A stretch of 64,000 nucleotides of DNA from Pseudomonas sp. MH9.2 (lineage in GTDB: Bacteria > Pseudomonadota > Gammaproteobacteria > Pseudomonadales > Pseudomonadaceae). Location: assembly GCF_034353875.1 (NCBI RefSeq), contig NZ_CP133784.1, positions 3,624,501-3,688,500 of the forward strand. Reading direction: 5' to 3'. The translations under genes and the position numbers were made by a program. Shown in pieces: positions 1 to 8,740 of this stretch (its first letter is position 1; each line of letters starts with the position of its first letter). Under the pieces are notes generated by a model that saw only the letters and a list, made by a program, of their open reading frames with translations, was not told the DNA's origin and did no database searches.

Positions 1-394
1 CGTTCAGGCCCTCGGCGACGGAGTTGATCAGCATGTTGCCGAACGCTTTGATTTCATCGGTGCTGCCGGTGGACGAACCACAGGAAACGCCCATGCGCCC
101 GTCGCGAATGATCGGGTCGTTGAGCAGGCCCGCGTCGAGCAACGCCTGTTCAGCCGCGCCGACGGCGAGCCGCGACACGCGACCCATGCTGCGCAACTGT
201 TTGCGGGACCAGTGTCCAGGCACCGCGAAATCGTCGATCGGGCCGGCGAGGCGGGTGTTGAGTTCGGTAAAACGGTCCCACTCATCCATCCGCCGAATGC
301 CGCTGCGGTTGGCGTTGAAATTGGCTTCGATACTGGTCCAGTCACTGCCCAGCGATGTAATACCGGCCATGCCGGTAACAACTACGCGCTTCAT
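1..394 (-). CDS. apeR: Beta-ketoacyl-ACP synthase of the aryl-polyene cluster, 3' end outside window
   Basis: The N-terminal 131 residues of a FabF-type condensing enzyme are present; the gene continues past base 1. Translation begins MKRVVVTGMAGITSLG, the usual start of KAS II-type ketosynthases, and later shows GVSCGSSTGSTDE, matching the conserved strand before the active-site region. The catalytic Cys and His residues lie outside the window. The start at 394 shares one base with the stop of the upstream ketoreductase (TAATG), so the two are probably translationally coupled. The apeR name follows the KS-DH-KR-KS gene order of the E. coli APE cluster and is an inference. Expected role: condensation in polyene or precursor synthesis in the cytoplasm. 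Confidence 0.85.
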   Translation of the reverse strand, partial: MKRVVVTGMAGITSLGSDWTSIEANFNANRSGIRRMDEWDRFTELNTRLAGPIDDFAVPGHWSRKQLRSMGRVSRLAVGAAEQALLDAGLLNDPIIRDGRMGVSCGSSTGSTDEIKAFGNMLINSVAEGLN

Positions 395-1122
395 TAGCAC
401 AGGCCTCCGTTGACCGCCAGAACCTGACGGGTGATGTAGGACGCTTCGGCCGACATCAGGAAATTCACGGCACCGGCGACTTCTTCGGGGGTGCCCATGC
501 GTTGCGCGGGGATCATTTTCATCAGCTCATCCACGGGCACATTTTCGTCGAGCATTGCCGTATCGATCAAGCCGGGGGCGACGCAGTTGACGGTGATCTT
601 GCGTTTGCCCAGTTCGATGGCGAGCGCTTTGGCAGCCCCAATGATACCTGCCTTGGAGGCGCTGTAATTTACCTGTCCACGATTGCCGATCAAGCCCGAA
701 ACCGATGTGATGCACACTATCCGCCCAGCGGCGCGACGCCTGATCATTGGCATCATTACCGGGTGCAGAACGTTGTAGAAACCATCGAGGTTGGTGCGCA
801 TGACCACGTCCCAGTCTTCGTCGGTCAACGCCGGAAAGGCGCCGTCACGGGTCAGACCGGCATTGCAGACAACGCCGTAATAGGCGCCGTGAGTGTCCAC
901 ATCGGCTTCGAGAATCGCCTTGCACGCAGCCCGGTCGGCGACGTCGAATTGCAGTATGCGCGCTTGTCGGCCCAAGGCCTGGATTTCCCGCTGAACCGCT
1001 TCGGCCTCAGTACGGCCGCTACGACAATGCAGGATCAGATCGTAACCGGCCTGGGCCAGACGCAGGGCGATGGCACGGCCGATGCCACGGCTGGAGCCGG
1101 TGACCAGTATTGATTCAGTCAT
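394..1122 (-). CDS. apeQ: 3-ketoacyl-ACP reductase (FabG-like SDR)
   Basis: A 242-residue short-chain dehydrogenase of usual FabG length. The NADPH-binding TGSSRGIG motif is at residues 8-15, NAG at about 87-89, and the catalytic Ser140-Tyr153-Lys157 triad lies in SVSG and YSASK. It should reduce the beta-keto group after each condensation of polyene elongation. The ATG at 1122 overlaps the stop of the dehydratase gene (ATGA), which decides the start; a start two codons upstream is possible. It sits between a hot-dog dehydratase and a ketosynthase, as in known APE clusters. Confidence 0.9.
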   Translation of the reverse strand: MTESILVTGSSRGIGRAIALRLAQAGYDLILHCRSGRTEAEAVQREIQALGRQARILQFDVADRAACKAILEADVDTHGAYYGVVCNAGLTRDGAFPALTDEDWDVVMRTNLDGFYNVLHPVMMPMIRRRAAGRIVCITSVSGLIGNRGQVNYSASKAGIIGAAKALAIELGKRKITVNCVAPGLIDTAMLDENVPVDELMKMIPAQRMGTPEEVAGAVNFLMSAEASYITRQVLAVNGGLC

Positions 1123-1574
1123 GCGCAAACTCCTTCAGCGAGATAGTCAGCGGGCAGGGGTGGGCAATACACGTTAACCCGCGCCATGGCCTTGATGCCG
1201 GGGCCGGTCAGGTGGCACTCGAAGACGCCCATGCCGTTGTCATCCTGCAGTGAGCGCAGGGCGTGGATGGTCAGTTCGCTGCCTGCGGGGAAGTGCTCGA
1301 CGTTGCATTCGAACTTGCGCGTGCCCAACAAAAAGCCGAGTTGGACCTTATGGCCTTGCGCGCGCGCCTTGCAACCCGCGTAGGCGGCAATGCTCTGGGC
1401 CATGAGTTCGATCCCGACCCAGGCTGGGAGGCTACCATCGGCGCGGCTGAACAAGCCGCCAGGGCGGACTTTCAGACGGGTGTGAATTTGTTCTTCGTCG
1501 AACGTCAGGACCTGATCGATGAGGATCATGTCTCCGGCGTGGGGCACCAGTTCGGCAATCGGCCAATCGATCAT
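1119..1574 (-). CDS. apeP: Hot-dog fold 3-hydroxyacyl-ACP dehydratase
   Basis: A 151-residue single hot-dog protein of the family described in APE and xanthomonadin clusters. It has an N-terminal LVPHAGDMILID segment with a His in the usual catalytic neighbourhood, then GIELMAQSIAAYAG for the hot-dog helix. In the E. coli system ApeP is reported to act as a heteromeric dehydratase with ApeI. Here the ApeI-like domain is fused to the ligase at 12939-14618, so an ApeP/ApeI complex would involve that fusion (inference). Start and stop both overlap neighbouring genes by four bases. Confidence 0.85.
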   Translation of the reverse strand: MIDWPIAELVPHAGDMILIDQVLTFDEEQIHTRLKVRPGGLFSRADGSLPAWVGIELMAQSIAAYAGCKARAQGHKVQLGFLLGTRKFECNVEHFPAGSELTIHALRSLQDDNGMGVFECHLTGPGIKAMARVNVYCPPLPADYLAEGVCA

Positions 1575-2767
1575 GGGGCGTCTCCTATAATCAGGCTGAC
1601 GTTATTGCCGCCGAAGGCGAAGGAATTGCTCATCAGTCGGCGTGGTCGGGTGTGCAGCAGGCGCTGGCCGGGCTCAACCCATTTCAAAGCGGGCAGTTGG
1701 GAATCGGCTTCGCCGTCCCAGAGGTGCGGTGGCAATGCCTGTTGCGTATTTTCCGGGGCCAGGCTCAGCCAGCAGAATGCTGCTTCCAGCGCTCCGGCAG
1801 CGCCGAGGGTGTGGCCGCTCATGGGTTTGGTTGATGAACAGGGAACGCCGTCTGGAAAAATCGCCTGCACGGCGAAGCTTTCCATCGCGTCATTGTGCTG
1901 CGTGGCGGTGCCGTGCAAGTTCAGGTAATCGATCTGCTCTGCATGCAGGCCGGCATTGTTCAGCGCTTTTTGCATGGCTTGGCGCGCGCCGCGACCACTG
2001 GGTTCCGGTGCGGAAATATGGTGGGCATCAGAGCTCGCGCCCGCACCGAGCAGGGCAATCGACGTGGCACCGCTGGCCTCGCGGGTCATGAGGTACAAGA
2101 CCGCTGCCTCGCCGATGTTGATCCCGTTGCGATTGCGCGAAAATGGATTGCAGCGCTGTTCCGATACCGCTTCCAGTGCGGAAAACCCGTTCAGCGTCAG
2201 CTTGCACAGGGTGTCTACGCCACCGCACAGCACCGCGTCGCACACCCCCATGTCCAGCAAGCGCCGCGCACTGAGCAGCGCCCGCGCGCTGGAGGTGCAG
2301 GCGGTGGAAATGACGTAAGCCGGGCCGCTGAGTTGCAGCCAGGCCGCGAGGAAATTCGCCGGGGCGCTGAGTTCCTGTTGCTGATAGTCATAATCGCAGG
2401 GGAATCGCTGCTCGCGCAGATACATCGCAATGCCACGACTGGCTTCATCGATCCCCGAGGTGCTGGTGCCGAGAATCACGCCGATACGCGAGCGGCCATA
2501 GCGTTCAATGGCTTGCTGGATATCGTCTTTGATTTGCAGGGCGGCGGCCAGCAGGAGTTGATTGTTGCGGCTGCTTTGCTGGCCCAACTCGGGAGGAATC
2601 TGAGGTAATACGTCGTGTACGGCACCGACCGGCAAGCGCCGACCCGGAACCCAGTCGTTCTCGTCGATCATGCCTGAGTCATCGCCTGCGAACAACCTGC
2701 GCGCGACCTCGGTTTTGTTATTGCCCAGGGCGCAAATCAACCCCAGGGCATTGAGGTAGGCGGTCAT
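1571..2767 (-). CDS. apeO: Beta-ketoacyl-ACP synthase (elongating ketosynthase)
   Basis: A 398-residue FabF/FabB-type ketosynthase with an intact catalytic triad: Cys157 in STACTSSA, His285 in NLHGTATQHND and His319 in MSGHTLGAAG. In the E. coli APE pathway the ketosynthase pairs with the chain-length-factor-like ApeC; here the ApeC-like protein is at the other end of the operon. Expected role is repeated condensation of malonyl-ACP onto the aryl starter. The gene overlaps both neighbours by four bases, consistent with coupled translation. The symbol is assigned from order and domain match. Confidence 0.88.
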   Translation of the reverse strand: MTAYLNALGLICALGNNKTEVARRLFAGDDSGMIDENDWVPGRRLPVGAVHDVLPQIPPELGQQSSRNNQLLLAAALQIKDDIQQAIERYGRSRIGVILGTSTSGIDEASRGIAMYLREQRFPCDYDYQQQELSAPANFLAAWLQLSGPAYVISTACTSSARALLSARRLLDMGVCDAVLCGGVDTLCKLTLNGFSALEAVSEQRCNPFSRNRNGINIGEAAVLYLMTREASGATSIALLGAGASSDAHHISAPEPSGRGARQAMQKALNNAGLHAEQIDYLNLHGTATQHNDAMESFAVQAIFPDGVPCSSTKPMSGHTLGAAGALEAAFCWLSLAPENTQQALPPHLWDGEADSQLPALKWVEPGQRLLHTRPRRLMSNSFAFGGNNVSLIIGDAP

Positions 2768-3252
2768 GGCGTGGCCTCGTCATTCAACGGGCTGACGTTG
2801 TAACTCAGGCCCTGCTCCAGCCGCAGACTGAAGACCTGCGGTTGACGGTAATCGACGCGCCAGCGCGTGCCCAAGTTGCGTTGGCGGGCCTGGGATTGCG
2901 CGGCAGGATAGCGGCTGCGTAACTCAGGGGCCGGCGTCAGGGCGAACAGCAGCGCGGCGAACAGCTCGCGTGCTTCCGGATTGGGCGGCAACAGACCATC
3001 GGCCTGCCATGTGCCGTTGTTCAAGCGCTGGCGGGCGAGAGGAATGCCCAGCGGGTCGAGCAGCGACCAACGCAAACTGGCCTCTTCTTGCTGGATCACC
3101 AACAACCAATCCTGGCGTTGGCCCGCTTGCTCGCGCTGGATGTGCAATTGCAGCGGCAACGGCAGGTGCGGCAGTGTCTCGGGCAGGGGCGCCCGGCTGG
3201 CGCAGGCGCACAGCAAAAGAAGGCAAACGCTCAGCAGCAGGCCGCGAATCAT
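2764..3252 (-). CDS. DUF3261-type lipoprotein of the aryl-polyene cluster
   Basis: A 162-residue protein. The ATG at 3252 is chosen because it overlaps the methyltransferase stop (ATGA) and puts a lipoprotein signal at the N-terminus: MIRGLLL, a hydrophobic run, then LCAC with Cys17 as the probable lipidated residue. Predicted envelope-anchored, likely outer membrane. Proteins of this type recur in APE clusters beside the LolA-like and MMPL genes, so a role in moving or anchoring the polyene lipid is a reasonable inference. No catalytic motif is visible. Confidence 0.75.
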   Translation of the reverse strand: MIRGLLLSVCLLLLCACASRAPLPETLPHLPLPLQLHIQREQAGQRQDWLLVIQQEEASLRWSLLDPLGIPLARQRLNNGTWQADGLLPPNPEARELFAALLFALTPAPELRSRYPAAQSQARQRNLGTRWRVDYRQPQVFSLRLEQGLSYNVSPLNDEATP

Positions 3253-3998
3253 CCTGCGCCACCTTGCACGGGTTTGCGCGCGACGACGTTGACCAGGGTT
3301 TCTTCGCGCTGACCGAATGGCGCGGGGCGGCGCAGTCCAAAGCGCTCCAGCAGGCCGAAATCCTTTGAACGACTCCACCATAAATACGGGTACGAAACAG
3401 TGTGCGGGCCGAACTCAAAGCCCTGTCCGCGCAGCATGTCGAGGTATTGCCCGGCGCTCTTCTGCACCTGCATCGGATGGCGGAACAGCCAGCGGATCAC
3501 CCAGGTATCGATGTAGGCCTTGGTCGATTCGGCGAACAGCAGATAACCGCCCGGCTTCAGCACCCGATAGAACTCGGCGAGGGCCTGTTCTTGCTCCACC
3601 AGATGGTGAAAAGTCTGGTGGCAGAACAGCAGGTCGACGCTGGCATCCGGCAGTTGCAAGTGCGCGCAATCGCTGCCGATCAGTTCGACATTGATGCCTT
3701 GGCGCATCGCTTCATCGCGGCTCACGGACAGGCTTTGCGGGTCGGCATCCACGCCCAGTAAACGCGCCGGGGCGAACACCTGCTGCAAGTAGCGGAAGGA
3801 TTTCCCCTGGCCACAGCCCGCATCCAGGAGCACGGCGTCAGCCGGTGGCGCGATGCCGGGCGCGCCTTGATCAAAGAGCCTACGCAAATCATTGATCGCC
3901 ACGCGCAGGACGTGGTGCTGCCACGTGTGGCTGCGCAGGAACCATAAGCCGAAGCGGGTTTCCTCGACGAAACTGTCGCTCAGGTAGGCGCTGCTCAT
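3249..3998 (-). CDS. Class I SAM-dependent methyltransferase
   Basis: A 249-residue Rossmann methyltransferase. The SAM-binding motif I reads LLDAGCGQGKSF (residues 57-68), the acidic motif II is LLGVDADP, and LKPGGYLLFAE marks the motif III region. Within the aryl-polyene operon it probably methylates the aryl head group or a hydroxyl; methylated head groups are known in APE and xanthomonadin compounds, but the acceptor here cannot be read from sequence. It overlaps the flavoprotein gene by four bases, so the two tailoring enzymes are likely made together. Confidence 0.85.
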   Translation of the reverse strand: MSSAYLSDSFVEETRFGLWFLRSHTWQHHVLRVAINDLRRLFDQGAPGIAPPADAVLLDAGCGQGKSFRYLQQVFAPARLLGVDADPQSLSVSRDEAMRQGINVELIGSDCAHLQLPDASVDLLFCHQTFHHLVEQEQALAEFYRVLKPGGYLLFAESTKAYIDTWVIRWLFRHPMQVQKSAGQYLDMLRGQGFEFGPHTVSYPYLWWSRSKDFGLLERFGLRRPAPFGQREETLVNVVARKPVQGGAG

Positions 3999-5242
3999 TG
4001 GGCTGTGCTCGCGCAGACTTCCGAGATCACCCGCAAGCGGCGCTTGGCTTCGCTGACAAAGGGGTTGCGTTCATCCCAGGCATAACCCGCGAGGATTGCA
4101 CTGATCATGCGGCGGATTTCCGGAGGACTGTCGGAATGGAAGATCACATCCTGGAAGGTGCCTTCGTACCAGCCTTCGACATAGGCACGGAACGTGTCGA
4201 CGCCGCGCTTGAGCGGCACGGAGAACTCGGTGTGCCAATCGACGGTTTCGCCTTGCAACTGACGATGCAGCAGGCCGGCAGCCATGCTTGCCGAGCGCAT
4301 AGCGATGGTCACGCCGGAAGAGAACACCGGGTCGAGAAACTCTGCCGCGTTACCCAGCAGAGCGAAGCCCTGGCCGTGCAGGGTTTTGACGTTGGCCGAA
4401 TAACCATTGATGGCGCGCGCCGGGGTATCCCACACAGCGTTTTGCAGCAGGCCAGAGAGGCTTGGTGTTTCGTCGATAAACGCCCGCAGGCAGGCCTCCA
4501 GATCCTCTGGCTTGCGTTGAAAGTGCTCGGCCGAAGCGACCACGCCCAACGAGCAGCGGCCATCGCTGAACGGGATCAGCCAGAACCAGATGTCGCGATG
4601 CGTGGGGTGAATGCTGACGAGGATCTTCTCGCGGTCGAATTGCATGTCATCAATGCGGTCTTCGATGTGGGTAAACACCGCCTGGCGAATCGGAAAGTTC
4701 GACGGTGCTTCCAGGTCGAGCAGTCGCGGCAGTACCCGGCCATAGCCGCTGGCATCCAGCACGAAGTCCGCTTCGAGGGTGTACTCACTGCCATCTTCGC
4801 GGCGTGCGCGCAGCTGCGGTTGCGGGCCATCGAAATTGGCTGCAGTGATTTCTTCCAGATAGCGAATTTCTACGCTTTGCAGTTCAGCCTGATCGGCGAG
4901 CAACTTGTCGAAGGTGGCGCGTTGCACCTGGAACGTGGTCGGCTTGCCGTTGCTGAAGGTGTCGCCAAAGTCGAAATGGGTGTAGCGCTCGCCCCAGGCG
5001 AAGGCCGCGCCGTTTTTTACTTGAAAACCAGCGGCCTCCACGGCGTCGAGCATGCCGGCTTCTTCGACGAAATCCAGGCAGTGCGAGAGCAGGCTCTCGC
5101 CAATGGAGAAGCGTGGGAAAAGCTGGCGCTCAATGATCAGCACGTCGTGTCCCTGACGCTTGAGCAGTGCCGCAGCGATTGCGCCAGAGGGACCGGCACC
5201 AATTACTACGACCTGGCGTCTTTCCATTTCAGCTGTTGGCAC
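3995..5242 (-). CDS. FAD-dependent oxidoreductase with flavin-halogenase signatures
   Basis: A 415-residue flavoprotein. Using the GTG at 5242, the FAD-binding motif VVVIGAGPSG is at residues 11-20. Three signatures of flavin-dependent halogenases are visible: GFQVKNGAAF with Lys76, WFWLIP at 219-224 (fits WxWxIP), and FLDPVFSSG at 302-310 (fits FxxPxxSxG). These suggest halogenation of the aryl head, as in brominated xanthomonadins, but non-halogenating relatives share parts of this pattern. The GTG start is preferred because AAGGAG lies five bases upstream (5248-5253); an ATG at 5227 is the alternative. Confidence 0.82.
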   Translation of the reverse strand: MPTAEMERRQVVVIGAGPSGAIAAALLKRQGHDVLIIERQLFPRFSIGESLLSHCLDFVEEAGMLDAVEAAGFQVKNGAAFAWGERYTHFDFGDTFSNGKPTTFQVQRATFDKLLADQAELQSVEIRYLEEITAANFDGPQPQLRARREDGSEYTLEADFVLDASGYGRVLPRLLDLEAPSNFPIRQAVFTHIEDRIDDMQFDREKILVSIHPTHRDIWFWLIPFSDGRCSLGVVASAEHFQRKPEDLEACLRAFIDETPSLSGLLQNAVWDTPARAINGYSANVKTLHGQGFALLGNAAEFLDPVFSSGVTIAMRSASMAAGLLHRQLQGETVDWHTEFSVPLKRGVDTFRAYVEGWYEGTFQDVIFHSDSPPEIRRMISAILAGYAWDERNPFVSEAKRRLRVISEVCASTAQ

Positions 5243-6389
5243 AAGGGCTCCTTGCCTGTTCGGCGGGTTTGACAATCATTCGGTTCATGCCCGCGAATGC
5301 GGGCATCAGGGTCGCGATCAAGCCCATCAGCATCAGCGCGAAGTACAGCGCAGGACTGATCAGCTGTTGTTGCAGCAGCAGGTTGAGGAAGACGATCTCA
5401 CTCAACCCGCGAATATTGAGCAGCAGGCTTTCACGCCAGCGGCTTGCGCCAGTAAACGACGGCGTAGCCCAGCGCAGACCGAGCCAGTTGCCGAACACTT
5501 TGCTGGCAATCGGCAGCGCCAGCAGCGCGCCGAGTTGCAGCCAACTGAGGCTGCTTACCGCGCTGTGAACGTTGATCTGGACGATCCCGAACGTCAGGAT
5601 CAGGGGGATTGCCAGTGTGTTCTGCAGGCGTTTGAACCGTTCAGGGCTTAGTGGCAGTACGAAGGGTTGCTTGAGCCAGGCCATGCAAAACAGGTAGCCG
5701 ATACCCAGGATCAAGGCGTTGAGTTTGTAGTGCTCGGCGACCACCAGCAGTGCGAAAAAGGTCAGGCTATAGACCCATGGCTGGCGCAGACGCAGCGCCC
5801 TGAAGAGCAACGGTACGCAGGCGCCCAGCAGCGGTAGCAACAGGCTGCTAAGGTGCAGGCTGCCTTGGGCGATGGCGAACAGACTCCAGCAGGTCAGGTC
5901 GATCAGGATCGCAGTCTGTACCAGGCGTCGGGTCGCCGCAGGTGGGTAGTCGATGTGGTGCAGGTATAAAAACAACACGGGAATCGCCGTGATTGCGAAC
6001 ACCAGGCCGACCGCCAGCGAACTTAGCCACGCTTGCTCCGGCAGCAGCCAGAACGCGCACGCCAGCCCGCAGCAGAAGGGCACGCAAAAGCTCGGCACGG
6101 CGATTTTCAGGCTTTGCCGGTCCATGTCCAGTTCGATCACGTCGCTGAGGATGTGCCCAAGCACGAGGGCGAAACCCAGGCCATACAGGGTCTTCAACCA
6201 AACGGGCTCCACCAGTTGTGCGCCGCTGAGTTGCCAATGCGGCTCGATCCAGAACACCATCAGCAACGGCAGGCCGAACGTCGCCAGGAGCAATTGGCTG
6301 ACGATGGGAATCAGGCCAACGTAGCGACCCAGGCGTGTTGCCAGCGCAAACATCAGCAAGGCCAGCAGCCAGAACAGCGCGATCATCAT
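5229..6389 (-). CDS. CPA2/Kef-type cation:proton antiporter-like membrane protein
   Basis: A 386-residue hydrophobic protein with about 11-12 predicted membrane segments. It shows the Kef/NapA pattern: LSDVIELDMDRQSLK (cf. GLELDxxxLRR), AITAIPVLFLY (cf. SxTAxPV), AILIDLTCWSLF with a conserved intramembrane Asp, and a C-terminal LLNIRGLSEIVFLN segment. No RCK/TrkA-N domain follows. The start is fixed by a four-base overlap with the MMPL exporter gene. It lies between the exporter and the flavoprotein, so it belongs to the pigment operon. Its role is unknown; coupling of ion gradients to export is speculation. Confidence 0.75.
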   Translation of the reverse strand: MMIALFWLLALLMFALATRLGRYVGLIPIVSQLLLATFGLPLLMVFWIEPHWQLSGAQLVEPVWLKTLYGLGFALVLGHILSDVIELDMDRQSLKIAVPSFCVPFCCGLACAFWLLPEQAWLSSLAVGLVFAITAIPVLFLYLHHIDYPPAATRRLVQTAILIDLTCWSLFAIAQGSLHLSSLLLPLLGACVPLLFRALRLRQPWVYSLTFFALLVVAEHYKLNALILGIGYLFCMAWLKQPFVLPLSPERFKRLQNTLAIPLILTFGIVQINVHSAVSSLSWLQLGALLALPIASKVFGNWLGLRWATPSFTGASRWRESLLLNIRGLSEIVFLNLLLQQQLISPALYFALMLMGLIATLMPAFAGMNRMIVKPAEQARSPCANS

Positions 6390-8740
6390 GCTGCCGACTC
6401 GGCGATGGCGGGTGTATGCGGTTGACGACCGGCCCACGGGGCGAGCATGAAGCTGAACGCCAGGCCGAGGCTTACGGACAGGCCGAAGTTGCTCACCGCA
6501 GGCGTGCTGGAAACCGCCAGCAGGCCGAACGACAGCCAGGTGGTGACGGCGGCGAGCAGGGTGCCGAGCAGGCTGACCGCCGCGCCGCCGACCTGCTCAC
6601 GCATCAGGATCGCGTAATCGACGCTGATGGCTGTGACCAGGAGCAGCCCGAACAGGCTGAACAAGGTCAGCGGCTGACCCAGCCAGCCGAGGCTTGCCAG
6701 GCTGCACAGTGCCGCCAACAGTGGCAGGGCGACGATCCGCAGGGCGCCACTGAGACCGAAGGGCAGAATCAACAGCAACACGATCAGGCCACAGGACAAC
6801 AGCTTGAGCTCCGCAGCGCTGATTTGGGTGGCGGCGAACACGTTGTTCAGATCGCCGAGACGGTCCACCAGTTGCACGCCCTCAAGGTCCAGCGCCTGTA
6901 CGCGTAACAATGCCGGGTTATTCAAGCCCTGCAGGCTGACCATGCCGGCCACGCCATCAGGTGTAGCCCCCAGCCACAGCCCGCGCCACGGTTCGCCCAA
7001 AGGACCGGCCAACGCCATGTCGATGTCCTCAGTCGGTAGTGCCTGCAAGCGTGCCAGCTCTGCTTGCAGCGCACTGGCCGGTACGCCCAGCTCAATCAGC
7101 GGCTGCCAATACAACGGCAGTTTGCCCAGAGCATCGCGCACGCGGCGTTGCTCTTCGGGCGGACTGAGCAATTGGTTAAGCGCCAAGTAGCCCTGCAACT
7201 TGTCGAGGCTGATCAGTTGGTCCAGCCGCTGGCTCAGCTTGGTCTGCCGTTCGAGCAATTGCTGCTGATCGGCGGCGCGCACAAGGAAGAACTGACTGGT
7301 TGGCTGATAGCCGGTGATACGGGCAATGGTTTGGGCTTCGGCCAGCAATTGCGGCGGCGCGCTGATCCATTGGCGGATGTCGTTTTTGCTGGTCAGTTGC
7401 CACAGCCCGGCGGCACAGAATGTGAGCAGCAGCCCCAGCAACACGGGCGTGCCGATGCGGCCGAGCAGGGCTTCACGCATGCTCAACAAGCACTCAGCGA
7501 TACGCAGCGGCCAGGTGGCCGGACGCAGCTCCATGTTGTTGAGCATCGCTGGCAGCAGGCACACCGCAGTCAAATAGGCGCTGACCAGCCCGGCAGCGGA
7601 GAACACCGCAATTTGGGTCAGGGCCGGGAAAGGCGTCCAGGCCAAGGCCAGATAGCCGATGCAACTGGTGGCCAGACTCAGGCTCAAGCCCGAGAGTGTC
7701 AGGCGCAAGGCTGGCCAACTGCGCCAGGACTTCATGCTCCAGCTTTTCGACAGGTAATGCAGCGGGTAATCCACCGCGACCCCGATCAGGCTGGAACCCA
7801 GCACCAGGGTCATCACGTGCATGTGGCCGAACAGCGCCACGCAGGCCACCGCGCCGAATAACATGCCCACCACCACTGGCACGAATGCCAGCAGTACGCG
7901 CCAGCGCCGAAACGCCAGCAGCAGCAGCAACAAAATACCCAGCGTGGCGCCGCCGCCGACCCAGGTGATTTCCCGGGAGGCTTGGCGTTGGCCCTCGGCG
8001 GCGTATAGCAAACCGCTGGCGGCGAGCAATTGCGCGTCAGCCTGGCGGGCTTGTTCGCGCGCGGCACTGAGCAGGTCGGCGACCTGCAGGGGCAAGTGCA
8101 TGTCGAATGCATTGCCTCGGGTTCGTGCGCGCAGCAACACCCAGCTTTTACCGTCGGCGTTGGCGATCAACGCGCCACTGCCGAGATCCAGCTGCACGGA
8201 ACCATGCTGCGGCTGGCTGTTTTGGATACGCCCGGTCAGGCCGAGCCAGTCATCCTGGCTGGGCACCAGACTGAAGCCGGTGAAGGGGTCGAACAGACTC
8301 TGTACGCGTTGCTGAATGAACGCTTGCGGTTGCTCGATCAACTCGCTACGGTCGGCGGGCGACAACATCGCCAGTCGCCCCTGGAGCAATTGCTGGCGCA
8401 GCCCCGGGATGTCGGTTTGCAGGTTCCATTGAACCTTCTCGAACAACCCGCTGGCCTGCCATTTTTCGCCCAGCTGTTGGGCCAGATCGATGGCGTGCTG
8501 GCGATCCGCGTGGCCAACCAGCACCAGCATCTCGCGGTTGAGGGGTTCTTGCATGCGCTCTTCGGCGCGCAGTTCCAGGGCATCCGGGGTTGAGCCGGGC
8601 ACCAGCTCCATCAAGTTCGCCGACAGTGGAGGACCGTTGCGCCATTGCCAGCCAGCCAGGGCCAGCATGGCCAGCAAGAGTACCAGGAACAGGCGCGGCA
8701 TCCAGCGTTCAAACGACTGGCGTCTAGTCAACAAAGTCAT
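6386..8740 (-). CDS. apeM: MMPL/RND-type exporter of the aryl-polyene cluster
   Basis: A 784-residue inner-membrane protein with the two-repeat RND layout: one N-terminal membrane helix, a large periplasmic domain (about residues 40-240), a helix cluster, then the same again. GSSLIGVAVDYPLHYLSKS and LLVTAISVDYAILM are the paired Asp-containing helices typical of MMPL proteins. Homologous genes in xanthomonadin and APE clusters encode the pigment-lipid exporter. The ATG at 8740 has GGAG four bases upstream and overlaps the LolA-like gene by 17 bases; an ATG at 8752 is possible. Confidence 0.87.
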   Translation of the reverse strand: MTLLTRRQSFERWMPRLFLVLLLAMLALAGWQWRNGPPLSANLMELVPGSTPDALELRAEERMQEPLNREMLVLVGHADRQHAIDLAQQLGEKWQASGLFEKVQWNLQTDIPGLRQQLLQGRLAMLSPADRSELIEQPQAFIQQRVQSLFDPFTGFSLVPSQDDWLGLTGRIQNSQPQHGSVQLDLGSGALIANADGKSWVLLRARTRGNAFDMHLPLQVADLLSAAREQARQADAQLLAASGLLYAAEGQRQASREITWVGGGATLGILLLLLLAFRRWRVLLAFVPVVVGMLFGAVACVALFGHMHVMTLVLGSSLIGVAVDYPLHYLSKSWSMKSWRSWPALRLTLSGLSLSLATSCIGYLALAWTPFPALTQIAVFSAAGLVSAYLTAVCLLPAMLNNMELRPATWPLRIAECLLSMREALLGRIGTPVLLGLLLTFCAAGLWQLTSKNDIRQWISAPPQLLAEAQTIARITGYQPTSQFFLVRAADQQQLLERQTKLSQRLDQLISLDKLQGYLALNQLLSPPEEQRRVRDALGKLPLYWQPLIELGVPASALQAELARLQALPTEDIDMALAGPLGEPWRGLWLGATPDGVAGMVSLQGLNNPALLRVQALDLEGVQLVDRLGDLNNVFAATQISAAELKLLSCGLIVLLLILPFGLSGALRIVALPLLAALCSLASLGWLGQPLTLFSLFGLLLVTAISVDYAILMREQVGGAAVSLLGTLLAAVTTWLSFGLLAVSSTPAVSNFGLSVSLGLAFSFMLAPWAGRQPHTPAIAESAA

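Noticed and set aside
3998..5272. Long plus-strand reading frame opposite the flavoprotein gene
   Set aside because: It mirrors a high-GC coding sequence, has no ribosome site and no family resemblance; the minus-strand gene has clear FAD motifs.
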